From JAHQVK01 sp036788295 (lineage in GTDB: Bacteria; Myxococcota; Kuafuiibacteriia; Kuafuiibacteriales; Kuafuiibacteriaceae), in assembly GCA_036788295.1 (NCBI GenBank), contig DAIQNR010000003.1, positions 78,162-142,161 of the forward strand: DNA of 64,000 nt, in the 5' to 3' direction. The notes below the pieces were generated by a model. The model saw only the letters and a list, made by a program, of their open reading frames with translations, had not been told where the DNA came from and made no database searches. Of the stretch, positions 33,283 to 41,585 are shown piece by piece. Within the stretch, counting starts at the first letter, position 1. Every line of letters begins with the position of its first letter. Position numbers and translations under genes: made by a program.

Positions 33283-33668
33283 TGGCGATTCCGCCCGATC
33301 CCATCGAGGAGGTGATCCCCGCCTGCGGCGCCGCGGTGCTGGCGGAGGTGCTCTCCGTGCTCGAACCACAGAAGCCCCGGCGGGGGGCTCCCGCGGCCAC
33401 CGGTCCACAGCCGACCTCGGCGCCGACGCTCGCTCCTCGGCAGCTCGTGAAGCTCCGGATCAGCGAGGTGCTGTTCGGCGACGGGTTTTCGCCCGGGTCG
33501 GAGTGCGTGGTCGAGAAGCCGCCCGGGGCCTATTCGCTTCGGGTGGGGGTCGTTGGGCCGTTTCTTCTCGGACCCGGGCTGCCGGCCGAAGTGCTCGGGC
33601 GGTATGGCCCCGACACCTACCCGATCGACGAGCTGAAGCGAGCGGCGCACCGGGCCGGTCTTCGCTGA
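33282..33668 (+). CDS. small hypothetical protein, coupled to the calpain-like protease
   Basis: 128 residues. The start ATG shares its A with the TGA of the re-framed calpain gene, so translation is coupled. No signal peptide or membrane segment; an Ala/Pro-rich middle (PRRGAPAATGPQPTSAP) separates two alpha/beta parts (AAVLAEVLSVLEPQ and LVKLRISEVLFGDGF). Its size and placement fit an inhibitor, chaperone or immunity protein for the protease, but no homologue is recognised and this is inference from context. Confidence 0.6.
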   Translation: MAIPPDPIEEVIPACGAAVLAEVLSVLEPQKPRRGAPAATGPQPTSAPTLAPRQLVKLRISEVLFGDGFSPGSECVVEKPPGAYSLRVGVVGPFLLGPGLPAEVLGRYGPDTYPIDELKRAAHRAGLR

Positions 33669-33670
33669 TC

Positions 33671-33713
33671 CTGGTCAGGCGAAGAGCGAGGTCTTCGATT
33701 TGCTGGTCAGGCG
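33671..33713. repeat. 11-bp direct repeats flanking a weak hairpin between convergent genes
   Basis: CTGGTCAGGCG occurs at 33671-33681 and 33703-33713; the second copy includes the DUF3141 stop codon. Between them CGAAGA (33680-33685) and TCTTCG (33692-33697) form a hairpin followed by ATTT, possibly a weak terminator. Confidence 0.4.
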
Positions 33714-35920
33714 GGGACTTCGGCGGGAGCCGAACCCGCTGCTTCGGTCGCCTCCCCCAAGATCGCCTCGATCTCGGCGATCCGGGCCGCCCGCCGGGGG
33801 TCGAGCGGCCCCCGGGCGCTCGCGATCTCCCGGATGATCTCGAGCGCACTCGTGCGGTCTTCGGGGCGGGGCAACAGGCGGGGGAGGGCGGCGATCGCCT
33901 CCTTGGGCCGGTCGAGCAGGAGCGTCTGCTGTTCCCGAATCAGCGTGCGGAGCGCGGGGGAATGAAGCGGGCCGTCGGCCACCAGCGGGCGGAAGCACTG
34001 CTTGAACGCGTTGAACCCCCGCTCATCGACCGAGTGGTCGGCCATCAGCACGTACATGGTCGCCCGGAGCACCGCCTCGGGCAGACCGCCTCCGCCGAGC
34101 ATCTCGTCGAGGTGTCGCCGCTGGCGGTCGGCCAGGTGGTCGAACACGAACTCTCGGGTGGGACCGGGGTCGGGGGTCGCCGGGTCGAGCCCGAGCAAGC
34201 CTTGGGTGAGCGCGCCGCCGAACACCGCCTCGAACCACGCCTCGAGCGCGCGGTCCCGCTGGCTCGACCACGCGGAGGCGGCGTCGATGAGGCCGTCCAC
34301 CGCTCGGCGCTGGGCCTGCCACAGGGGGTTGTCGTCGGCCACCGGGTGGCGGTGGCTGCGCACGTACCCCGCCGCCCAAGACAGGGGCAGGCCAGCGAGC
34401 CGCATGAGCGGGTTCTTCTGAGACCACAGGGTGTACCGAAGGCGCACCGGCTGGGCCTGCCGCAAAGCCTCTGCCCCCCGCTCGGTGGCGAGCCTTCGGA
34501 CCACCGGCTGGGCGAAGCGGCGATACAAGGACGAGTTGACCGCCGAGAGCTTGGCCACCGCGGCGAAGCGGGCCGTGTTCTCGGGGCTGCGCCCGCCGAT
34601 GCGCCGAAGGTCGTCGAGCGTGCGCGCCTTGAACTTCGTCGCGTACCGGCCCTCGACGTACCGGGAGTTTCGCTCGTCCTCCGGGATCTCGGTGATGACC
34701 GCCTCGTACAGCCCGGGAGGGAGCAGCTCGATGAGATCGATGTTCTCGATGAACTCGGCGTGCTCCCGCTCGGCGAGGCGGCCGGACACGAAGATGCCGA
34801 GGTGCCCGACGTCCGGGTGCACGCAGTACACGATGGTTTGCTCGGCGGCCCGGATGTCCTCGACGCTGCGGTAGAGGTCGAGGATCCAGTTGAGGGCCTG
34901 CGCCGGAGGGGTGATGCGGTCCCCGTGGGAGGTGAGCACGACGATCGGGCTGCGGATGTTTCGGATGTCGATGCGGTGGCCGCTCGGGCTCCTCAGCTCG
35001 CCCCGGGAGAGTTTGTTGCCGATGAACAGCTCGCTCGAGATGAACCGGATCTCATCGGCGTTCATCAAGAAGAAGCCGCCCCACCACCGCTCGAACTCGA
35101 GGAACCGCTCCGCCTCGGTGTCGATTCGCTCGTAGACCCGCCACGGCTTGCGCAAGTACGTGTTCGCCGGGTTCAGGCCCTCGAAGTTCTGAACGAGGTA
35201 GGCCCCGTCGAAGCGCCCGTTGCCGAGGTCGCTCGCCAGCTCACCGAGCCACGCTCCGCCCATCAAGCCCCCAAAGTACCGCATCGGGCTCGCCCCCCGG
35301 GGGCCATCCCAATAGGCGAGCGGGGTCCCGGCGAGCACGATCGGGCCTACCTTGTCCGGGTTGGCCCCCCCTAGCAGCGTGACCGCCCACCCGGCCTGGC
35401 AGTTGCCGATGAGCACCGGATCGCCGTTGGCTTCCGGGTGCCGGCGCCGGACCTCCTCGAGAAACGCGACCTCCGCCGCGGTGATGTCCTCGATGGTCTG
35501 GGTGGGCTCGGGGTGCGGTCCAAAGCTCACGAAATAGCATGGGTGGCCGGCCCGGAGCGCCACCCCCACCTGGCTGTCGGTCTGCGAGCCGCCGATGCCT
35601 GGCCCCTGCCCGGCCCGGGGGTCGATGATGACGTACGGCCGCTTCGCGGGGTCCACCGCCATCCCCTCGGGGGGGATGATCTTCAGCAGCTGGTAGCTCG
35701 TCTTGCGGGGAAGATCTCGGCCGTCGAGGACCAGCTCGTAGTCGAAGCGGAGCACCGGCGGGTTTCCGGCCGCGTTGTGGGCCAGAAACTGCTGCCCTCG
35801 TCGGTGAAGCAGGTCCGCGTACAGGACGGCGCGCTCGGCGGCGTCGACTCCGTAGGACCAGACCGGGCGCAGCCAGGGGGCGGCGGCGTCGAGGAGGGCG
35901 AGTGGGGACGTATCGGCCAT
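33707..35920 (-). CDS. DUF3141 / polyhydroxyalkanoate synthase-like alpha/beta hydrolase
   Basis: 737 residues. The N-terminal half is an alpha/beta-hydrolase resembling PHA synthase subunits: RPYVIIDPRAGQGPGIGG, CYFVSFGPHPEPTQTIEDI and the nucleophile elbow GNCQAGWA with Cys in place of Ser, then VLTSHGDRITPPAQALNW (the Asp region) and YCVHPDVGHLGIFVSG (His). The C-terminal part is helical, with a TerB-like stretch (MYVLMADHSVDERGFNAFKQ). Start at MADTSPLALLDAAAP; a TTG-started extension to 35971 has no support. It could make or handle polyesters or acyl-CoA, but its reaction is not established. It is encoded downstream of the methyltransferase gene on the same strand. Confidence 0.82.
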   Translation of the reverse strand: MADTSPLALLDAAAPWLRPVWSYGVDAAERAVLYADLLHRRGQQFLAHNAAGNPPVLRFDYELVLDGRDLPRKTSYQLLKIIPPEGMAVDPAKRPYVIIDPRAGQGPGIGGSQTDSQVGVALRAGHPCYFVSFGPHPEPTQTIEDITAAEVAFLEEVRRRHPEANGDPVLIGNCQAGWAVTLLGGANPDKVGPIVLAGTPLAYWDGPRGASPMRYFGGLMGGAWLGELASDLGNGRFDGAYLVQNFEGLNPANTYLRKPWRVYERIDTEAERFLEFERWWGGFFLMNADEIRFISSELFIGNKLSRGELRSPSGHRIDIRNIRSPIVVLTSHGDRITPPAQALNWILDLYRSVEDIRAAEQTIVYCVHPDVGHLGIFVSGRLAEREHAEFIENIDLIELLPPGLYEAVITEIPEDERNSRYVEGRYATKFKARTLDDLRRIGGRSPENTARFAAVAKLSAVNSSLYRRFAQPVVRRLATERGAEALRQAQPVRLRYTLWSQKNPLMRLAGLPLSWAAGYVRSHRHPVADDNPLWQAQRRAVDGLIDAASAWSSQRDRALEAWFEAVFGGALTQGLLGLDPATPDPGPTREFVFDHLADRQRRHLDEMLGGGGLPEAVLRATMYVLMADHSVDERGFNAFKQCFRPLVADGPLHSPALRTLIREQQTLLLDRPKEAIAALPRLLPRPEDRTSALEIIREIASARGPLDPRRAARIAEIEAILGEATEAAGSAPAEVPA

Positions 35921-36011
35921 CGGTTGGGCCGAGGTTGCCACAACTTCAGGACGAATGCTGCGCCGCAACAACCGACCGCAGCCTCGCCGGTCGGGTTGAT
36001 GGTAGAAACCC

Positions 36012-36884
36012 TTAATGCGGCAGGCCCATTTCGGCGCGCATGGCCCGAAACGCCTCGGTGCGGCGGCCGGCGTCGTCCCGGACGACGAGGGTCTCGCTCG
36101 TGGGCTCCCCCCCGGGCTCGCGCCCGCAGCTGAACACGGAGAAGAGGGGCATTTTGCCCGCTCTCGGCACGACGTCCACCCGGCGCAGCACCGCGAGCCC
36201 GGCGGCCTTGGCCGCGGCCTCGACCCGGGGGATCTGCCGGCTGTCCTCGCACACCACGAAGCGGCCGCCAGCGCGGTCGTCTTTCGGCGAAACGAGCAGC
36301 CGGGCGGCGGCGGCGCAGTACGCCTCGATCCCGCCCCGGGTTTCGAACCGGCACGGGCCCCGCTGCGGCTTGTCGGAGGCCACCCCCGAGCCCTCGGGCA
36401 AGTAGGGCGGGGTCCCGGTCACGAGGTCGAAGATCGGGCCCTCGGGCAGCATCGATGGATCCCGGAGGTCCCCGTGCCTCGCCTCGACCCGATCGCCGGC
36501 GCCGACGTGGGCGATGGAGCGGCGGCATAGATCCACGCTTAGGGCCTGCGCCTCCACGCCGATGAGCCGCGCGTTCTGAAATCGCCAAGCCAGCATCAAG
36601 AGCACGGAGCCGATGCCCGAGCCGAGGTCAGAGGCCCACCGGGGCGGAGGGCCTTGGCTGGCCACCGCCGCGGTCACGAAATCGTCGAGCGACCACCGGT
36701 GGCCGTCGAGGCGCTGCAGGATCTGCCAGTCTCCGAGCAGGTAGCACAGGTCTTCGCCGTCCCGAGGCTCGGCGGTTGGGCCGGAGCAGGGCGGGCCCGC
36801 GGCGCGAAAGCCAGGGGGACGGCGGGCCGCCCGCACGATCCCTCCCTCCGGGCTGTACCGGTCCCCGGGTCGAAAACTCCGCAC
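36012..36884 (-). CDS. TrmN6-like class I methyltransferase
   Basis: 290 residues. The SAM-binding core begins SDLGSGIGSVLLMLAWRF (motif I), then ARLIGVEAQALSVDLCRRS (motif II) and the post-motif FDLVTGTPPYLPEGS, a GTPPY variant of NPPY, as in m6A methyltransferases such as TrmN6 (tRNA1Val A37). Upstream, SLDDFVTAAVA is typical of that family. It probably acts on tRNA; the base is not certain. The GTG start is the best available, since the frame has no ATG further upstream. It shares a divergent region with the DUF4403-like lipoprotein gene. Confidence 0.75.
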   Translation of the reverse strand: MRSFRPGDRYSPEGGIVRAARRPPGFRAAGPPCSGPTAEPRDGEDLCYLLGDWQILQRLDGHRWSLDDFVTAAVASQGPPPRWASDLGSGIGSVLLMLAWRFQNARLIGVEAQALSVDLCRRSIAHVGAGDRVEARHGDLRDPSMLPEGPIFDLVTGTPPYLPEGSGVASDKPQRGPCRFETRGGIEAYCAAAARLLVSPKDDRAGGRFVVCEDSRQIPRVEAAAKAAGLAVLRRVDVVPRAGKMPLFSVFSCGREPGGEPTSETLVVRDDAGRRTEAFRAMRAEMGLPH

Positions 36885-37002
36885 CGCCCCGAAACTGGCA
36901 TCGGGGAGCGGTCTCGGCCATCGGCAACGGCGATCCGACTCGCGCCCGAGTCACCGCGGCTCGCCGATCCGACGACCGCCGTGGTAGGCCACCCTGCCTA
37001 CC

Positions 37003-38586
37003 ATGTCCGTTGCTTGCTCATGGCCCCGCCCCCTTGTCGCCTCGGGCGGGCTCGTGATCGGCGTGCTGCTTTCTGCGTGTCCGAGCCTCGAGTTTCGCCC
37101 CCCCATCCCTCCCGCCGCCTCTCAGGAGTTCGCGCAAGATCCGCTCGATGCGAGGGCCAAGGACTCGGTTGTGGAGACCCGAGTCGGGCTCGACCTGGCG
37201 CCGCTGGCTGCCCGGCTCGAGACGGCGCTCGGCGAGCTGCTCGGCGGCGTTCGGGTGGAGCTCGAGCGGGCGGGCACCAGCACCGTGGTCGGCGGGACCG
37301 GCTCCCCGCCGCCGGTCGAGCTCCGGCCGCTGACCGCCGATGGGGCCAGAATTTGGATCGAAATGCGGCCTCAACCGGTCAAGGCGCGCCTCGAGGGCGG
37401 TGAAGTCACGCTCGACGCCGACATCGCGATCGCCGCGGTGCTGACCGCCACGGTGGGGTCCCGGCGGTTCGCCGACGCCTGCGGGTGCGCCGAGCGGTCG
37501 TGGTGCGAGGGGCGGCCGGGCGAGCCGCTCCGCGCGCGCCTCCGCTGGAGCGGTCAGCTTGGTCTTGGCGAGGCGTTCGGGCTGGCCGTGGAGCCGAAGA
37601 GCAAGGTGGCGATCGACGGCAGCTGCCTCTTGCGCCCCCGGAGGGCGCTAGAGGCCCTCGACGTGCTCGATCTGGTCCGATCCGCGCTCGACGGGGCGGC
37701 CCAACGCGGCGCTGCGCTCATCGAGGCCGAAGCGGCGCGATACGAAGCGCTCGAGGAGCAACTCGCTCCGCTGTGGGCCGGGCTCTCCGGCCTCGTTCCG
37801 CTCGAAGGGGACGATGGGCGGCGGCTCGCCCTGCGCCCAGCTGGGGTGCAGGTGGACGACTTTCAGCCTGCCGGGTCCCTGGCTGCGGTTCGGGCCCGGT
37901 TTCGGCTCAACCCGGTGATCACGCAGCGCGAGATGGAGCCGGTCGGCGATCTGGTGCTCGGCTCCGTGCAGGACGCGGAGGGGTTTCGCGTCCTCGGATC
38001 CTTCGACGTCAGCCTGCAGCGGCTCGAGCGAGAGCTCGGCCAGGAGCTGCTCGGGCGGCGGTTTCCCCCCCGCTCCAGCGAGCGCTTCGTCGAGCTGACC
38101 GAGGTCGAGGTCCTTGGCGGCGCCCAGCGGGTGATCGTTCGGCTCGGGTTCGAAGGGTCGAGCCGAGGTGATTTGGTGCTGACCGGATACCTGCGGGCGA
38201 ACGGCGAGACCGCGCAGATCGAAGCGAACGACATCGAGTTCACGCCGGAGTCGCTCGACGCGATCGGGATGCTCGCGGACGAGGTCGAGCGCTCGAATTT
38301 GACCGTGCAGCGCATCCCCTGGATGGACCCAGAACAGCTCGAGAACGAGGTTGCGCGGGCCCTCCGAAAGCCGCTGACGGCGCCGCTGCGCTCGGTCGAG
38401 AGCCGGGCCGAAGCGGCGGCGCAGCGTCTCGGGGTGCCGGGGCGACGCCTGCGCTTCATCGTCAACACGGAAGAGATGCTGGACGTGAGCCTCGCCCGGG
38501 AGCGAGCGCGGGTCGTCGTGCTGTTCGAGGGCGAGGGTAGGCTCGAGCGGGCGGCCGCTGTCCTTCCCGTGAACGGCTCGGACTGA
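37003..38586 (+). CDS. DUF4403-like lipoprotein
   Basis: 527 residues. The N-terminus is a signal ending in a lipobox (VIGVLLSACPSLEF). The mature part is a long beta-rich chain with repeated L-x-L-x-x patterns (VGLDLAPLAARLETALGELL, GDLVLGSVQDAEGFRVLGSF, GDLVLTGYLRANGET), one pair of cysteines (ACGCAERSWC) and no enzyme motif. This fits the DUF4403 family, thought to be outer-envelope lipoproteins, with moderate certainty. The gene is divergent from the methyltransferase and convergent with the porin. Confidence 0.65.
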   Translation: MSVACSWPRPLVASGGLVIGVLLSACPSLEFRPPIPPAASQEFAQDPLDARAKDSVVETRVGLDLAPLAARLETALGELLGGVRVELERAGTSTVVGGTGSPPPVELRPLTADGARIWIEMRPQPVKARLEGGEVTLDADIAIAAVLTATVGSRRFADACGCAERSWCEGRPGEPLRARLRWSGQLGLGEAFGLAVEPKSKVAIDGSCLLRPRRALEALDVLDLVRSALDGAAQRGAALIEAEAARYEALEEQLAPLWAGLSGLVPLEGDDGRRLALRPAGVQVDDFQPAGSLAAVRARFRLNPVITQREMEPVGDLVLGSVQDAEGFRVLGSFDVSLQRLERELGQELLGRRFPPRSSERFVELTEVEVLGGAQRVIVRLGFEGSSRGDLVLTGYLRANGETAQIEANDIEFTPESLDAIGMLADEVERSNLTVQRIPWMDPEQLENEVARALRKPLTAPLRSVESRAEAAAQRLGVPGRRLRFIVNTEEMLDVSLARERARVVVLFEGEGRLERAAAVLPVNGSD

Positions 38587-38653
38587 ACCGGCCACAGGAC
38601 CCCGGCCGACTTCGCTCAGCGAGCGAGATTGGGCCCGGGCCCTCGCGGCTGCT

Positions 38654-40153
38654 CTAGAAATTCGCCTCGAGCCGGAGCGCGAAGGTCAGCTCCGGGTCGG
38701 TGAGCGGGCCGGCGGTGGGACCGTCGAACACCGTGAGCTGAAGCTCAGCCTCGAGCTCGAGCAGGTCGGTCATGTGCCACTGGGCGGACAGGGACGTGCC
38801 CTGGGCCATCTTCGCGAACCGGGCGGCATCGGCGAAGCCTTCCCGGAACGCGGTCGGATCGAGGTGGATGCCCTGGACCCGCGCCGCGACCGAGACTCCC
38901 CCCCACTGGCCGCGGCTCGGGTCGAGCGGGCGCTTGGGGCTGATGCCAAAGAAGCCGTTCTCGTCGTCGGTCACGGCATAGCTCACCCATGCCTGCCAGG
39001 CCTGGTGCGCGACCGGTGCGGCCGCCTGGCCCCGCTGCACCCGCTGCATGGACCAGACGTACTCGAAGAGCGCTTTCCATCGATCCTTTCGCCAAAAGCC
39101 GTGGGCAGAGAACCGGGCTCGGGTCCCGTTGGCGTACGCGCCGTCCTCTCCCCCCTGGTACTCGAAGATGCGCTGCCGTCCGAGGGTCGAGACCCGGCCG
39201 AGGCGAGCATCCTCGGGGTTGCCCCGCTCCTCTCCGTAGCTTCCGGACAGCCCCAGGCCAAAATGGTACAGCGCCGGCACGTCGAGCAGCCGAAAGGGCT
39301 GAAAGTAGATGCGCCCGGCGATCTCTGGGTCGTCGCGGGCCATCTCATCGATGCTCTCGAGGTCGGCCGCGCCGCTGAGCAGCGCCACGTCGTAGCTGAA
39401 GAACCCTTCTTTGGACTGGCCGTGAAAGAACACGCCCACGTCCCGATTCGGAGACAGCTCGTTGGGAAACCCCCGCTCGATGAACGTGAGCGCAAACGCT
39501 CGGGCCCGTCGCTCGAAGCCGAACGGCGACTTGAAGATCCCGACCCGCACGCTGAACTCCGGAAAGCGCCGCCAGTCCAAGTAGAAGTCGATGGGCAGCG
39601 GACGCACCGCCACGTCGAAGGCGCCGCGAAAATCGAGCTCGCCGAACATTACCGCCTCGATCGCGATGCGCAGCCGGCGGGGGAGGACATCTACGTCGCC
39701 GGTGGGGGCGAGGGTGAAGCGTCCATCGAGATGGGCGAGCCCCAAGGCCCGGAGCATGAACCGGCGGTCCGGGCTGCCGAACCACAGGCCGCGGTTCTTC
39801 GGAATGCCGGTGGGCCGGGCCATGGCGCCGGGGAGGATCTCGAGGTCGTACACCATGCGGCGGCCGAAAGACCGGGCTTTGGCCCTGGTGCTCGTGCGGG
39901 TGGAGGACAACCGCCGCGGCGCGGCGCCCGGCGCGGCCTCGTCGGGCGCGGAGCCCGTCGCAGCCTCACTTGCCCCTCCGCCGGATTCGGGGTCCTCACG
40001 GTCCGGGGTCTCCCTCGTGCCGTCCTCGCTCGCACTTTCTTCTGCGGCCGCGGCTTCGGAGCCACCATCTTCGTCGGCGAAGGAGGGGCCGGCGGTGAAG
40101 AGCAGCAGCGATGCGACCAGAGCCGAGGCGCCGGAACGATGGTTTACCCTCAC
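38654..40153 (-). CDS. phosphate-selective porin OprO/OprP-like outer-membrane protein
   Basis: 499 residues. A signal peptide (VASLLLFTAGPSFADE) is followed by an acidic Ser/Glu-rich linker of about 60 residues, then a beta-barrel with alternating aromatic/hydrophobic strands (RRFPEFSVRVGIFKSPFGF, SRGQWGGVSVAARV) and the typical outer-membrane C-terminus LRLEANF. The motif FPEFSVRVGIFKSPFGFE matches OprO/P porins. It should form a trimeric channel; anion or phosphate preference cannot be told from the residues alone. The GTG start is the only one giving a full signal. It is divergent from pirin. Confidence 0.8.
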   Translation of the reverse strand: MRVNHRSGASALVASLLLFTAGPSFADEDGGSEAAAAEESASEDGTRETPDREDPESGGGASEAATGSAPDEAAPGAAPRRLSSTRTSTRAKARSFGRRMVYDLEILPGAMARPTGIPKNRGLWFGSPDRRFMLRALGLAHLDGRFTLAPTGDVDVLPRRLRIAIEAVMFGELDFRGAFDVAVRPLPIDFYLDWRRFPEFSVRVGIFKSPFGFERRARAFALTFIERGFPNELSPNRDVGVFFHGQSKEGFFSYDVALLSGAADLESIDEMARDDPEIAGRIYFQPFRLLDVPALYHFGLGLSGSYGEERGNPEDARLGRVSTLGRQRIFEYQGGEDGAYANGTRARFSAHGFWRKDRWKALFEYVWSMQRVQRGQAAAPVAHQAWQAWVSYAVTDDENGFFGISPKRPLDPSRGQWGGVSVAARVQGIHLDPTAFREGFADAARFAKMAQGTSLSAQWHMTDLLELEAELQLTVFDGPTAGPLTDPELTFALRLEANF

Positions 40154-40342
40154 GCCCGCCCGCCGAGGGGAGGGTGCCGGACCGAGGTCCGCTCGGTCTG
40201 TCCGGCCACAATCATGGCCGCGGAGGTTAGCCAGAGCCGGGCGCCCTGCGTCAACCGCGAGGGAACCGAGCAATGGCTTCGAGCAACGGTTCGTTCCGCC
40301 CTTCTCGATAGATTCGGGCAGCGAGGGGCGCATCCTGCGGCC

Positions 40343-41020
40343 ATGATCACGCTTCACCCGTCGAGCGCCCGGGGCCGCACCCGCCTGCCGTGGCTCGACA
40401 GCTTTCACAGCTTCTCGTTCGGGGATCACTACGATCCGGACCACATGGGCTTCTCGGCGCTCCGCGTCCTCAACGAGGACCGGGTGAAGGGGGGGACCGG
40501 CTTCGGGATGCACCCCCACCAGGACATGGAAATTCTCACCGTCGTCCTGTCCGGAGAGCTCGAGCACCGAGACAGCCTCGGCACCACCGCTCGCATCCGC
40601 CCTGGCGAGGTGCAGCGCATGACCGCCGGCACCGGCGTGCGGCACAGCGAGATGAACCCGGACCCGGACACGCCGGTTCACCTCCTGCAGATCTGGATTC
40701 TGCCCGAGCACCGGGGCCTCGCTCCGAGCTACGAGCAGCGGGCGTTCGGGGACGAGGGCCTCGTCCGGGTCGCAACGAGGGACGGCAGCGGCGCTACGCT
40801 GACCATTCACCAGGACGTCACGGTGCACGCGGGCCCGGTGCTTCGCCCGACCGAGGTCCCGCTGTCCGGCCGGCGGGCGTGGGTGCAGGCGGCCGGCGGT
40901 CCGCTCACCGTGAACGGAGAGCGGCTCTGCCCCGGGGACGGCGCCGCCGTCGTCGGCGAAGAGCACCTCGAGGTCGGCGGGCAGGAGGGTAGCTTCGCTC
41001 TGGTGTTCGACCTGCCCTGA
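40343..41020 (+). CDS. pirin family protein
   Basis: 225 residues, two cupin lobes. Metal ligands of the N-terminal cupin are visible in GMHPHQDMEILTVVLSG and, later, GTGVRHSEMN (His...Glu). Other family residues are DSFHSFSFGDHYDPDHMGF near the N-terminus and LLQIWILP. Pirins bind iron and act as redox-sensing regulators or quercetinase-like dioxygenases; which applies here is unknown. It is followed 29 bases later by an NADPH-dependent FMN reductase, a common companion in redox-stress loci. Start at the ATG giving MITLHPSSARG. Confidence 0.93.
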   Translation: MITLHPSSARGRTRLPWLDSFHSFSFGDHYDPDHMGFSALRVLNEDRVKGGTGFGMHPHQDMEILTVVLSGELEHRDSLGTTARIRPGEVQRMTAGTGVRHSEMNPDPDTPVHLLQIWILPEHRGLAPSYEQRAFGDEGLVRVATRDGSGATLTIHQDVTVHAGPVLRPTEVPLSGRRAWVQAAGGPLTVNGERLCPGDGAAVVGEEHLEVGGQEGSFALVFDLP

Positions 41021-41049
41021 CCCCAAGAACCCATCGGACCGGAGAAAAC

Positions 41050-41580
41050 ATGAACATCCTCGGCATCTCTGGGAGCCTGCGAAAGGGCTCCTTCAACACG
41101 AAACTTCTCCTTCATTTGAAGGAACGAGCGGCGCCCCGGGCCACCGTCGAGCTCGCGCACATCGGGAACCTCCCCCTGTTCGACGAGGACCTCGACACCC
41201 CGGCCGTGGTCGAGCGGTTTCGAGCCGACATCGAGCGGGCCGACGCCCTGCTCATCGCCACCCCGGAGTACAACTACTCCGTGCCCGGAGGGCTGAAGAA
41301 CGCCATCGACTGGGCGTCGAGGCCGGCTTTTCAGTCCGTGCTCGCCCACAAGCCGGCGGCCATGTTGGCGGCATCGAGGGGTCCGACCGGCGGGGCGCGG
41401 GCGCTTGGCCATCTTCGACAGATCCTCGGGGGCACGCTCACGCCGCTCTATCCGGCTCCAGAGCTCGTGGTCCCGGCGGCGCACGCCGCGCTCGGCGACG
41501 GGGGTCCGGACGAGAAGCTCGCGGAGCGGCTCGAGCGGTTCTGGACCGGGTTTCTCGACTGGGTCGAGCGAGGTCGCTGA
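41050..41580 (+). CDS. NADPH-dependent FMN reductase
   Basis: 176 residues. Flavodoxin-like fold with the FMN phosphate loop GISGSLRKGSFNTKLL and the family motif TPEYNYSVPGGLKNAIDWASRP. It reduces FMN, quinones or metal ions with NADPH, as ChrR/ArsH-type enzymes do; the physiological substrate is unknown. It follows pirin closely on the same strand and is convergent with the carotenoid oxygenase, with five bases between stops. Confidence 0.93.
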   Translation: MNILGISGSLRKGSFNTKLLLHLKERAAPRATVELAHIGNLPLFDEDLDTPAVVERFRADIERADALLIATPEYNYSVPGGLKNAIDWASRPAFQSVLAHKPAAMLAASRGPTGGARALGHLRQILGGTLTPLYPAPELVVPAAHAALGDGGPDEKLAERLERFWTGFLDWVERGR

Positions 41581-41585
41581 GCGAG

